The notes beneath the pieces were generated by a model. It worked only from the letters and a program-made list of their open reading frames with translations, was not told the DNA's origin and searched no databases. Source: Chitinophaga tropicalis (GTDB lineage: Bacteria; Bacteroidota; Bacteroidia; Chitinophagales; Chitinophagaceae). Taken from it: DNA of 64,000 nt. Of this stretch, positions 34,769-43,515 are shown in pieces. Position 1 is the first letter of the stretch; each line of letters begins with the position of its first letter. Location: contig NZ_WRXN01000004.1 of the NCBI RefSeq assembly GCF_009758205.1, positions 1-64,000 on the forward strand, given 5' to 3'. A program made the position numbers and the translations under genes.

Positions 34769-35800
34769 ATGAACACTGAATCGATCCCCACTGAAATGGA
34801 AGCAATGGTACTCAGAGCGCCCGGCAGGCCGCTTTGCCTCCAATTCATACCGGTACCTGTTCCTAAGGCCGGCCAGGTGCTGATAAAAGTGCTGGCTTGT
34901 GGTATTTGCAGGACAGATCTTCACATTATTGATGGTGAATTACCTGTACCACATTTACCGTTGATACCAGGTCATGAGATTGTGGGCACAGTTGCTGCCG
35001 TTGCTGACGATGTTACACATCTGAAACCGGGTGATGAAGTGGGAGTACCGTGGCTGGCATATACCTGCGGAAAATGCAGTTACTGTTTACGAAACCAGGA
35101 GAATCTCTGTGAGAATGCGTTATTTACCGGCTATACCATGAATGGAGGATATGCTGAATATACGGTAGCGTATGCGAAGTATTGCCTGCCGCTTCCCCGC
35201 ATGTATGCCAATGCCTCCGGTGCGCCCCTGCTTTGTGCAGGGTTGATTGGCTACCGGTCATGGAGAATGCTCAATGAGCATGCGCGGCATATAGGTATAT
35301 ATGGTTTTGGGGCTGCCGCTCATATATTGACCCAGATAGCGTGCTATGAAAAGAAATCGATTTATGCCTTCACAAAAAACAGGGATGAGAACCTGCAGGC
35401 TTTTGCCAGGGAGCTGGGAGCCGTCTGGTCAGGCAGTTCATTACTATCGCCTCCCGTTATGCTTGATGCGGCCATAATTTTTGCGCCGGACGGTACGGTG
35501 GTGCCAACAGCACTGTCTCATACCGACAAGGGGGGGCAGATCATCTGTGGAGGTATTCATATGAGCGATATACCGTCTTTTCCATATAAACTTTTATGGG
35601 GAGAACGTTCTATACGTTCTGTAGCCAATCTCACACGTAAGGATGGGGAAATGCTGCTGGATGTGGCCCCTAAGATCCCGGTAAAAACAACGGTTCACAC
35701 CTTTTCCCTGCAACAGGCTAATGAAGCGCTTGAGAGCCTCCGGCAGGGCAAGCTCAGAGGAGCGGCGGTACTGGCGATAGAGACTCTAATTAAACCGTAA
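34769..35800 (+). CDS. Zinc-dependent alcohol dehydrogenase 1
   Basis: This cytoplasmic medium-chain dehydrogenase/reductase is expected to interconvert alcohols and aldehydes with NAD(P). Catalytic zinc ligands are Cys47 (CGICRTDLH) and His69-Glu70 (IPGHEIVG). Structural zinc Cys are 100, 103, 106 and 114 (CGKCSYC and ENLC). The Rossmann block reads IYGFGAAAH rather than the usual GxGxxG, so cofactor affinity may differ. The length of 343 residues is normal. It is followed by the second P-type ATPase after 3 bp. A role as electron sink under low oxygen is inferred from the neighbourhood. Confidence 0.9.
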   Translation: MNTESIPTEMEAMVLRAPGRPLCLQFIPVPVPKAGQVLIKVLACGICRTDLHIIDGELPVPHLPLIPGHEIVGTVAAVADDVTHLKPGDEVGVPWLAYTCGKCSYCLRNQENLCENALFTGYTMNGGYAEYTVAYAKYCLPLPRMYANASGAPLLCAGLIGYRSWRMLNEHARHIGIYGFGAAAHILTQIACYEKKSIYAFTKNRDENLQAFARELGAVWSGSSLLSPPVMLDAAIIFAPDGTVVPTALSHTDKGGQIICGGIHMSDIPSFPYKLLWGERSIRSVANLTRKDGEMLLDVAPKIPVKTTVHTFSLQQANEALESLRQGKLRGAAVLAIETLIKP

Positions 35801-35803
35801 TAT

Positions 35804-38302
35804 ATGTATTTGACCATGGCTACCACACCAGTTAAAACAAAGTACCGGGGGCTTGCCCTGGCCGACATAGTACCGCGGCAAAAGCAGTATGGTAAAAACG
35901 TTTTAAAAGCCGGGCAACCTAACAGGCTGCCAGGTATACTAATAAACATTGTGAGAGAACCTATGTTCCTGCTGTTACTTGCAGCATGTGTCCTTTATTT
36001 TTTACTTAACAGTTTTACTGAAGGTTTCATGATGCTGATGGCTATCCTGCTGGTTACAGCTATATCTGTTTACCAGGAAAACAGGAGTTCCCGGGCTCTT
36101 GAAGCGTTAAAACAATATTCAGCCCCTCTTTGTACTGTAATACGGGAGAATAAAGAAATGACAATCCCTGCTGCCGACCTGGTACCGGAAGATATACTGT
36201 TGCTTCATGAGGGAGAAATAGTGCCTGCAGATGTTATTCTGCTGGAGGCCAATGACCTCACCGTCAATGAATCCCTGCTTACGGGAGAGGCGTTTCCTGC
36301 AGGCAAAGAGGCAGATGGTAAGACCATGTTGTACCAGGGAACAACCCTCAATTCCGGTGCATGTGTTTCCCGCGTAATGACAACAGGTAACGCTACGTTG
36401 CTGGGGAAAATGGGCAAATCGATCCAGGAACCAGACCTGGGCAGTACATTGCTGCAACGGCAGATGAAGGTCCTGGTGCGCCGGCTTGCTATCTTTGGAA
36501 TAACAGGGTTTATTTTTGTATGTGGCATTAACTTCTTAAGGAGCGGAGATATAACGGGTAGCCTGCTATTGGGCCTTACACTCGCCATGGCTGCCATACC
36601 AGAAGAGATCCCGGTTGCTTTTTCGTCTTTTATGGCCCTTGGAGGTCTTTATATGAGCCGGATGGGTATTATTCCGAAGCAATCCAGGATCATTGAATAC
36701 CTGGGTGCAGCCAGTGTATTATGTCTCGATAAGACAGGCACTATTACAGAGAATAAAATGCAGGTGGCAGATCTTTATGATGTACACAGGGGAATATTGC
36801 CTACCGGCATAGCGGCACCGGCAGCAGGCAACCATTTACTTTACTTCGCAGCCCTTGCCTGTGAAAGATCACCTTTTGACAGTATGGAAGTTGCTATTAC
36901 AGAGGCTTTCCTGCATAGTGGCGGGTCGGATAACATGCTTCCTCCGATGATACATGAATATCCGCTGGAAGGGCGTCCTCCTATGATGACCCATGTATAC
37001 AGGCGCGATAATAACATAGTTGCAGCAGCAAAAGGCGCTCCGGAAAGGATTTTGCGAGCCTGCCGGAGTGACGCCCAAACCGTTGCCGCTTCCATGGCCT
37101 TTGTCAATAAAATGGCGAAGAAAGGCCACCGTGTGCTAGGCATAGCAAGCGCCATACTGAAAGATGACAACTTTCCTTTCTGCCAGGATGATCTGAACTG
37201 GCAACTGGAAGGAATGGTGGCATTATATGATCCTCCAAGAAAGGAAGCCGCGCCAATGATCTCTGCGCTCAGCAGAGCCGGTCTCAGGGTGAATATCATT
37301 ACGGGCGACTATCCCGTTACAGCCTTGTATATAGCAGGCAAAACAGGTATTACGCATAAGGGACATTGCGTTACGGGCGAACAGGTGATGAGTATGAGTG
37401 ATACTGATCTGAAAGACCTGGTAAAACATGAGTCAGTATATGCAAGGATGTTCCCTGAAGCTAAGCTAAAAGTAATAGAAGCGTTGAAGGCAAATAATGA
37501 AATTGTGGCTATGACAGGGGATGGTGTAAATGATGGCCCTGCGCTGAAAGCTGCACACATAGGAATAGCCATGGGCAAAAAAGGGACGGAGATTGCGAGA
37601 ATTGCTGCAGATCTTGTTATTACAGATGACAATCTCAGTAAAATACCTGCTGCCGTTGAACAGGGCAGGAAGATATACAATAACCTAAAGAAGGCCGTAC
37701 GCTACATTATCTCTATTCATATCCCTATTATACTGACAACAGCGATTCCACTTGTATTCAGCTGGAAGTACCCGAATATATTCACCCCTGTACATGTAAT
37801 TTTTCTTGAGCTGATCATGGGGCCAACCTGTTCATTGTTCTATGAAAAGGAGCCAGCCGGGCCCCGTATTATGTATGCTCCTCCACGTAGCAGTTCTGCT
37901 CCGTTGCTTACCGGAAAAGAGTTACTGGTGAGTATTATACAGGGTCTGGCTATAACAGCCGGAGTGCTGACCATATATGCTTCTTCTATGCAGCAGGGCA
38001 ACCTGGAAGAAACGCGCACCCTGGTTTTTCTTACATTACTGTATAGCAATATCTTCCTGACATTTGCCAACAGGTCATTCACCGAACCGTTTGAGCTGAC
38101 TATAAAATACAGGAACAGGCTTTCTCCAGCCGTAATAACGGTGTCAGTTCTTTTCATAGCTGCTATTTATCTGGTACCTTCTATAAGGAATGTATTTGGA
38201 ATGACAACTGTTGCAGGTATTCAGTTCTTCATATGTGCCGTTATTGCATTTTGCAGCGTTGCATGGTTTGAGGTGTTCAAATACTTCAGGTACAGAAAAT
38301 AA
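35804..38302 (+). CDS. P-type ATPase of a second, non-SERCA subclass
   Basis: This is an 832-residue membrane ATPase. CLDKTGTITENK contains the phosphorylated Asp, LTGEAFP marks the actuator domain, and MTGDGVNDGPALKAAHIGIAMG is the hinge. Unlike its neighbour, helix 4 reads AAIPEEIPV. Helix 5 contains ISIHIPIIL, and helix 6 reads LELIMGPTCSLFYEKEP instead of the NLVTD block of Ca2+ pumps. The cation is therefore likely different, and I cannot name it. A start at Met5 (35816) is equally plausible. It lies 3 bp after the alcohol dehydrogenase and is convergent with the LOG gene. Confidence 0.88.
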   Translation: MYLTMATTPVKTKYRGLALADIVPRQKQYGKNVLKAGQPNRLPGILINIVREPMFLLLLAACVLYFLLNSFTEGFMMLMAILLVTAISVYQENRSSRALEALKQYSAPLCTVIRENKEMTIPAADLVPEDILLLHEGEIVPADVILLEANDLTVNESLLTGEAFPAGKEADGKTMLYQGTTLNSGACVSRVMTTGNATLLGKMGKSIQEPDLGSTLLQRQMKVLVRRLAIFGITGFIFVCGINFLRSGDITGSLLLGLTLAMAAIPEEIPVAFSSFMALGGLYMSRMGIIPKQSRIIEYLGAASVLCLDKTGTITENKMQVADLYDVHRGILPTGIAAPAAGNHLLYFAALACERSPFDSMEVAITEAFLHSGGSDNMLPPMIHEYPLEGRPPMMTHVYRRDNNIVAAAKGAPERILRACRSDAQTVAASMAFVNKMAKKGHRVLGIASAILKDDNFPFCQDDLNWQLEGMVALYDPPRKEAAPMISALSRAGLRVNIITGDYPVTALYIAGKTGITHKGHCVTGEQVMSMSDTDLKDLVKHESVYARMFPEAKLKVIEALKANNEIVAMTGDGVNDGPALKAAHIGIAMGKKGTEIARIAADLVITDDNLSKIPAAVEQGRKIYNNLKKAVRYIISIHIPIILTTAIPLVFSWKYPNIFTPVHVIFLELIMGPTCSLFYEKEPAGPRIMYAPPRSSSAPLLTGKELLVSIIQGLAITAGVLTIYASSMQQGNLEETRTLVFLTLLYSNIFLTFANRSFTEPFELTIKYRNRLSPAVITVSVLFIAAIYLVPSIRNVFGMTTVAGIQFFICAVIAFCSVAWFEVFKYFRYRK

Positions 38303-38327
38303 TTATGGATAAAATCCAGGTTATATT

Positions 38328-39101
38328 TTATTCTCTCAACAGGGAGAATCTTTTAAAAAGGATCACTCTTTTAGAGCGGTATTTTTCTATTGCATATTTC
38401 TTAATATGTGCAAGAGCTTCTTCTTCAGAATCTGTAAATAACATATATTTTAAGTCATTCTTATCTATCATGCCTGTTTCCAGCATATTGCTGAAAAGAG
38501 GCATAAGTGGTTCCCAGTAGCTCTTCCCCATGAGCACTACCGGGAAGTCCAGTATCTTTCTTGTCTGGATCAGAGTAAGTGCTTCAAAGAATTCGTCCAT
38601 TGTACCAATACCTCCGGGCATAATGACGAAGGCATAAGAGTATTTGAACATGAGCACTTTCCGGATAAAGAAGTAATCACAGCTAAAGTATTTATCCATG
38701 AATGGATTAGGGCATTGTTCTTTAGGCAATTTGATATTACATCCTACTGAATATCCGTTAACGGATTTCGCGCCTTTATTGGCGGCCTCCATAATGCCTG
38801 GTCCGCCGCCTGTCATCACAGTAAAACCGAGGTTTGCAATGCCCGCGCCTATTCTGTGGGCGGCCTCATAATATGAAGTACCAGGCTTGACCCTTGCAGA
38901 ACCGAATACGGAAACACATGGGCCAACGAAATGAAACATTCTGAATCCGCGGATGAATTCAGAGAATATTTCTATAGCGAAGAGAGCTTCCCGCAGCCTG
39001 GAACGCGGTCCTTCAAGAAAGTATCTTTCTTCGCTGGCGGGGAAGCCAGATACAGTACCATTTTGTTTTTCCGTTTCAACAGATCCGTTCATACGACTCA
39101 C
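38328..39101 (-). CDS. LOG-family Rossmann-fold protein (nucleoside 5'-monophosphate phosphoribohydrolase type)
   Basis: This 257-residue cytoplasmic enzyme belongs to the TIGR00730/LOG family, whose members release a base from nucleoside monophosphates. TGGGPGIMEAANKGA (97-111) and MPGGIGTMDEFFEAL (161-175) are the two signature blocks. The PGGxGTxxE motif supplies the catalytic Glu and the phosphate loop. A 30-residue N-terminal extension precedes the fold. It lies 3 bp after alcohol dehydrogenase 2 and must be cotranscribed. Why a nucleotide hydrolase belongs in this island is unclear; nucleotide salvage under stress is a guess. Confidence 0.88.
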   Translation of the reverse strand: MSRMNGSVETEKQNGTVSGFPASEERYFLEGPRSRLREALFAIEIFSEFIRGFRMFHFVGPCVSVFGSARVKPGTSYYEAAHRIGAGIANLGFTVMTGGGPGIMEAANKGAKSVNGYSVGCNIKLPKEQCPNPFMDKYFSCDYFFIRKVLMFKYSYAFVIMPGGIGTMDEFFEALTLIQTRKILDFPVVLMGKSYWEPLMPLFSNMLETGMIDKNDLKYMLFTDSEEEALAHIKKYAIEKYRSKRVILFKRFSLLRE

Positions 39102-39104
39102 AAC

Positions 39105-40148
39105 TTACAGATCATTCGATATTATTACCTTCAACGTCTTTTCCTTTTCGGCCTGGCCAAACGTTTCATATGCCTGTAATATTTCCGTCAACCGGAACCG
39201 GTGTGTGATCAAAGGCATTGGATCAAGTTTTTTTGAAGCAACGGTTTTCAGCAATAAAGGGGTACTAGCCGTGTCCACCAACCGTGTAGTGATAGTGATA
39301 TTTTTGGCCCATAAATCTTCAAGATGGAGTGCAGCTGACTTACCATGTACTCCTACATTCGCTATTCTTCCTCCGGGGCCGATAAGCTTTTCACACAATT
39401 CGAAAGTGGCAGGAATGCCAACTGCTTCGATGGCTGTATCTACGCCACGATTGCCGGTGACAGACAAAACCTTTTCCAGGACATTTTCCTGTTTACTGTT
39501 AATTGTATGTGTGGCTCCGAATTTCTTTGCTACTTCCAGGCGGTTATTATCCAGGTCTATCATAATAACAGCAGCCGGCGAGTAGAACTGAGCGGTCAGT
39601 AATGAGGCCAGGCCTATGGGACCGGCTCCTACTATTGCTACGGCGCTTCCGGGTTGTACCTTTCCATTCAGGACTCCGCACTCATAACCTGTGGGCAAAA
39701 TATCGCTCAGCATTACCAGGGCTTCTTCATTTACACCGGCGGGTATATGATAAAGGCTGGTATCAGCGTATGGTATTCTTACATATTCAGCCTGTGTACC
39801 ATCTATCAGGTGCCCCAATACCCATCCACCGTTAACACAATGAGAATACATGCCTTTACGGCAATACTCACATCTGCCACAGGAGGTGATACAGGAAATG
39901 AGCACATGGTCTCCTTTTTTAAAATCTGTTACCGCACTACCTGTTTCTTCTATCACCCCTACTCCTTCATGGCCGAGGATACGTCCGGCTGTTACTTCCG
40001 GAACGTCTCCTTTCAGTATATGCAGGTCAGTGCCGCAGATGGTTGTTTTCAGGATCTTTACAATGGCATCAGCAGGTTGCTGGATAGAGGGCCTGGGCCT
40101 TTCTTCAAAACCTTTATGACCGGGGCCATGATATACAAGTGCTTTCAT
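39105..40148 (-). CDS. Zinc-dependent alcohol dehydrogenase 2
   Basis: This medium-chain dehydrogenase has 347 residues. Catalytic zinc ligands are Cys38 (TTICGTDLH) and His60-Glu61 (LGHEGVG). Structural zinc Cys are 90, 93, 96 and 104. The Rossmann block VAIVGAGPIGLASLL is intact and is followed by VIMIDLDNNRLEVAK, in which the acidic residue favours NAD+. It resembles the group of bacterial secondary-alcohol or threonine-type dehydrogenases more than alcohol dehydrogenase 1. The gene is first in an operon with the LOG gene. An island operator lies 78 bp before its start. Confidence 0.9.
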   Translation of the reverse strand: MKALVYHGPGHKGFEERPRPSIQQPADAIVKILKTTICGTDLHILKGDVPEVTAGRILGHEGVGVIEETGSAVTDFKKGDHVLISCITSCGRCEYCRKGMYSHCVNGGWVLGHLIDGTQAEYVRIPYADTSLYHIPAGVNEEALVMLSDILPTGYECGVLNGKVQPGSAVAIVGAGPIGLASLLTAQFYSPAAVIMIDLDNNRLEVAKKFGATHTINSKQENVLEKVLSVTGNRGVDTAIEAVGIPATFELCEKLIGPGGRIANVGVHGKSAALHLEDLWAKNITITTRLVDTASTPLLLKTVASKKLDPMPLITHRFRLTEILQAYETFGQAEKEKTLKVIISNDL

Positions 40149-40225
40149 GTTTATACTTTTTTCAGATGGGAGGAAATAATAACCGGTGACAAATTGAAAT
40201 TAAGGAACCTCCTGCTCTGTAAAAG

Positions 40226-40312
40226 TGATCTGCATCATGACCTCCTATGATCTTAATCCTTTCAGGCGGTAATGGCAATTATTGCCCTGTTAATCTATTG
40301 GGTATAGCTTTG
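40226..40312. promoter_or_regulatory. Island operator and promoter between alcohol dehydrogenase 2 and the membrane-protein operon
   Basis: TGATCTGCATCA (40226-40237) matches TGAT-N4-ATCA in all defined bases. On the plus strand TAGCTTTG (40305-40312) is a perfect -7 box for the gene at 40354. Its distance to the operator centre is 73.5 bp, a Crp-type position near -83. The minus-strand -7 box for the dehydrogenase is not clear. Confidence 0.6.
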
Positions 40313-40353
40313 AGAAAGATTGTTGGTATTTCCCCAGTATAAAACATCCGGTT

Positions 40354-40851
40354 ATGAGAGGCAATATTTTTTCCACAGCTTATATGCTATCAAACTTTGT
40401 GGCTGTATTAATAGTCTTTATATGCCTTATAAAGCCTGTATTGGGCAGAATGTGTATGTCTCTTATCTTTATTGGCGCATCTGTTGTAAATGCAGTAATA
40501 TCTATATCTCATCCCGAGATATACTCAACATATGCAGATGTAGCTGCTTTACAGATCTATGTCGACTTTATAAACGGATTTTTCAGCCGGCACATTACCA
40601 CATTCATCCTGTTCATTGCCGCAGGTCAGGTACTGATTGGCCTTGCACTTGTCTGGAAGGGCCTTCCTGAAAAGCTTGGGCTTGCCGGGGCAATTATTTT
40701 TCTACTGGCTATTTCACCTTTGGGAGCAGGCTCAGCATTCCCTTGTTCCCTGCTACTGGCCCTGGCCTGCATTTTCCTTATAAGAGAGAAAAAGATCATT
40801 CCATGGCCGTTGTCAATACTGCATCCTGAAAAAAAGACCGTAAAAATATAA
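40354..40851 (+). CDS. Unknown four-helix inner-membrane protein
   Basis: A 165-residue protein with four hydrophobic segments, at roughly 7-28, 33-52, 80-101 and 108-145. It ends in a basic tail (REKKIIPWPLSILHPEKKTVKI). A small extramembrane loop after helix 2 contains HPEIYSTYADVAALQIY. I do not recognise the family. It is the first gene of an operon with PolX and a universal stress protein and has the best promoter of the island, so it is probably expressed under the same condition. Annotation as a DoxX-like or quinone-related protein would be a guess. Confidence 0.7.
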   Translation: MRGNIFSTAYMLSNFVAVLIVFICLIKPVLGRMCMSLIFIGASVVNAVISISHPEIYSTYADVAALQIYVDFINGFFSRHITTFILFIAAGQVLIGLALVWKGLPEKLGLAGAIIFLLAISPLGAGSAFPCSLLLALACIFLIREKKIIPWPLSILHPEKKTVKI

Positions 40852-40855
40852 TCGT

Positions 40856-42580
40856 ATGACTGCTATTACTTCAACAATATTTCCGCGCTGTAAAGAGGCA
40901 TTGTCTTCTTTATACCATATTATGTCCGGCTGTTACCGGTACCTGGGCAAGTCTTCAGCAGCCAGAGCCTGTAACAGACTAGCTGTCCAGGCAAGTAAGC
41001 TCAGAGGCGACAACGGCAATATACAACCGGCTGAATATCTCGCAGCATTGCAGGAAACACTGAGAAAAGACGTGGAAGAATTCATGTCTACGGGTACATT
41101 AAGAAGATATGTACACCTGGTGCCGAAAGTGCCGATTGCGTTACTTGAGGTCCTGGATGTAGATGGTTTTAGCCCCGAACTGGTAAAAAAGCTTCATGAA
41201 GAACTACATATCGATAATATGGACCAGTTGAAAACTGTACTGCTGTCAGGCAGGTTGAAACGGGTGAAAGGTTTCAGTAACGCCATGATCGATCACCTGA
41301 AAAGAAGCCTGAAGCTCAGCAAGACCAAAGGTTCGCGCTTATTGTTATGGGATGCAATACTGCAGGGGAATGAAATACTTCGTGTTGTAAGGCTGATACC
41401 TGAAGTAGAAGAAGCATCTCTGACCGGCAGTCTGCGAAGGGGAGCTGAAACTGTTGGCGACATTGATATGGTGGTGAACGTAGCAGAGGAGAACAGGGAG
41501 AATTTCATGAAGCACTTCAGGTTAATTCCCCAGGTGCAGGATATGGTATCTCAGAGCTGGCAGAAGGTTTCAGCTGTGCTATACAATAATACACAACTTG
41601 ACATCCGTATTGCAGATGAAAGATCATACGGAGCTGCACTATTGTGCTATACTGGTTCTCCCGATCACCTTAGTCTGCTGAATGAGCGTGCAATAAAAAA
41701 AGGCTATATGCTTTCTCCCCTTGGCTTGTTTGACACTGAAAACGGCACCCGGGCCGGGGGAAGTTCGGAAGCGGACATATATAACCATCTTGGGTTGTCT
41801 TACATTCCTCCTGAATTACGGGAAGGCGGCAGGGAAATTCACCGGGCTGGCAGGAAAATGCTACCGGAGCTGGTCTGTTTTTCCCAGATAAACGGAGATA
41901 TGCGGATCCAGACCAGTTATGGAAATGGCGAGTCCTCGCTCAGCACCATAGCACATTATGTTCTTAATGCTTTTCCTCATTATGAATACATCGTTGTATC
42001 TGATCGGCTGCCGGCCAGTGTCTATCCTTTCCAATTTACGGAGATAGATGCAGTTAACAGGGCAACCGGTTTCCCATTCCTTAAAAAGGGTATACTGGTT
42101 GAAATAGCCGATGATGGCAGTATAGATATCCCTGATCAGCTTCTGCGTCAGGCCGATTGGATAACGGCTATAGTTAATGGTCCTGATGATGATCATTTTG
42201 AGGAGAAGTTTATCAGGGCCTGCGAGCATCCATATATAAACTGCATATCTAATCCCAGTGGAAGAACTGTAGGAGAAGATGAGCCGGGGGCATATGACTG
42301 GCAAAAATTGTTCAAAAAAGCAGCGTTAACTGGTACAGCCCTTGAAATGAATGCGCAACCACAACGGCTTGATCTTTCTGACCGGCTGCTGAGAGCAGCA
42401 GCGCAGGAAGGGGTTAAAATTGTGATTAACAGCTGCGCGCAGCTATGCAGCCATTATGATTATATGCAAATGGGAGTTACGATGGCCAGGCGGGGATGGT
42501 GCAGCAAGGAAAATATACTCAATACGTTCCATTGGAAAGATGTAGAGCATTTTAAGCATTCGGCGTTAAGGCATATCTAG
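40856..42580 (+). CDS. PolX-type DNA polymerase with a PHP domain that lost its metal ligands
   Basis: The 574-residue protein follows the PolX layout: helix-hairpin-helix region (about 55-155), family X polymerase domain (160-330) and PHP domain (335-574). The polymerase is intact, with LTGSLRRGAETVGDIDMVV holding Asp202 and Asp204, and QLDIRIAD holding Asp249. The PHP metal site is not. The usual DLHxHT reads DMRIQT (348-353), SDG reads GNG, TDH reads SDR (382-384), GHPTGR reads SNPSGR, and TDAH reads SCAQ (526-529). The 3'-5' exonuclease is therefore predicted dead while polymerisation in base-excision repair remains possible. It lies 4 bp after the membrane-protein gene and upstream of a usp gene. 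Confidence 0.9.
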   Translation: MTAITSTIFPRCKEALSSLYHIMSGCYRYLGKSSAARACNRLAVQASKLRGDNGNIQPAEYLAALQETLRKDVEEFMSTGTLRRYVHLVPKVPIALLEVLDVDGFSPELVKKLHEELHIDNMDQLKTVLLSGRLKRVKGFSNAMIDHLKRSLKLSKTKGSRLLLWDAILQGNEILRVVRLIPEVEEASLTGSLRRGAETVGDIDMVVNVAEENRENFMKHFRLIPQVQDMVSQSWQKVSAVLYNNTQLDIRIADERSYGAALLCYTGSPDHLSLLNERAIKKGYMLSPLGLFDTENGTRAGGSSEADIYNHLGLSYIPPELREGGREIHRAGRKMLPELVCFSQINGDMRIQTSYGNGESSLSTIAHYVLNAFPHYEYIVVSDRLPASVYPFQFTEIDAVNRATGFPFLKKGILVEIADDGSIDIPDQLLRQADWITAIVNGPDDDHFEEKFIRACEHPYINCISNPSGRTVGEDEPGAYDWQKLFKKAALTGTALEMNAQPQRLDLSDRLLRAAAQEGVKIVINSCAQLCSHYDYMQMGVTMARRGWCSKENILNTFHWKDVEHFKHSALRHI

Positions 42581-42614
42581 ATAACCTATAATTACCAATA
42601 CTTAAACAATTATC

Positions 42615-43451
42615 ATGAAAAAGATACTTTATGTAACTGATGCGGTAAAACTTGAGGCCTCTGCTCTTGACTTCGCATGTTATTTATGCACTCTCTTCCG
42701 TTCCAAACTGACAGGAATATTCCTCGAAAACCTCTATAAAGAGGCCAGGCCTGCAAAAATGCTGAAAGAAGCAGCCCTGGAAGGCGGTATCAATGTGCAA
42801 ACTGATAACACCGATGAGTTAAAGGAACAATGTACATCAGATAATATACAGCTTTTTAAAACCATTTGTGAAAAAAATGGTGTAACAGGCATTGTGCACC
42901 GTGACAAAGGGATTCCGCTTGAAGATGTGATTATTGAGAGCAGGTATGCCGATCTGTTGCTTATAGATGCTTCTACCTCCTTTTCGGCCCAAAAAGAAAG
43001 TGTACCGACACGCTTTGTCACAGATGTACTGGCAGATGCTGAATGCCCGGTCATTATCTTACCTGAAAGCTTCGAGGGGTTGAATAAAATCGTCTTTACG
43101 TACGATGGCCGCAGCTCTTCGGTATTTGCCATCAAACAATTCACTTATCTTTTCCCTGAGCTGAGAGAGACAACGGTTGTTGTCATGACTGTTATGGATA
43201 ATAACAGGCCATCCCCTGAAGAAAAGTACAAGTTGAAAGAATGGCTGCATGATCATTATACCAATATCGAATTTATTGAACAGGATGGCAATGTAAAATA
43301 TCAATTGCTGGACAGCCTGCTACCGCGGACTAAGGATATCATAGTAATGGGCGCTTTCGGCAGAAATGCTTTTTCGACGCTTTTTAATCCAAGTCACGCT
43401 ACACCGGTATTGAAGCTTGTTACACAGCCTGTATTCATTGCCCATCATTAG
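42615..43451 (+). CDS. Universal stress protein, tandem Usp domains (1)
   Basis: A 278-residue cytoplasmic protein with two Usp-like alpha/beta domains (about 1-145 and 150-278). The first begins with MKKILYVTDAVKLEASALDF and closes with ESRYADLLLIDAS. The second begins with KIVFTYDGRSSSVFAIKQF and ends with IIVMGAFGRNAFSTLF. The G-x2-G-x9-G(S/T) ATP loop of classical UspA is not clearly present, so nucleotide binding is uncertain. It is the last gene of the membrane protein-PolX operon. It is a paralogue of the convergent gene 43516-44352. Usp proteins are prominent in the DosR regulon. Confidence 0.88.
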   Translation: MKKILYVTDAVKLEASALDFACYLCTLFRSKLTGIFLENLYKEARPAKMLKEAALEGGINVQTDNTDELKEQCTSDNIQLFKTICEKNGVTGIVHRDKGIPLEDVIIESRYADLLLIDASTSFSAQKESVPTRFVTDVLADAECPVIILPESFEGLNKIVFTYDGRSSSVFAIKQFTYLFPELRETTVVVMTVMDNNRPSPEEKYKLKEWLHDHYTNIEFIEQDGNVKYQLLDSLLPRTKDIIVMGAFGRNAFSTLFNPSHATPVLKLVTQPVFIAHH

Positions 43452-43460
43452 TATTTACAT

Positions 43461-43504
43461 TGATAAAAAAAGATAGCGCCTGCAGGCGCTATCTTTTTTT
43501 ATCA
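43461..43504. terminator. Perfect 44-bp palindromic bidirectional terminator
   Basis: Two 22-nt arms (43461-43482 and 43483-43504) are exact reverse complements. An A7 run in the left arm, a GC-rich core and a T7 run in the right arm serve both convergent usp genes. Confidence 0.9.
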
Positions 43505-43515
43505 GAAAAGCTTAA

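Noticed and set aside
40200..40238. 12-codon frame with a good AGGAGGT site in the leader of alcohol dehydrogenase 2
   Set aside because: It overlaps the island operator and is too short to separate from chance; a leader peptide is possible but unsupported.
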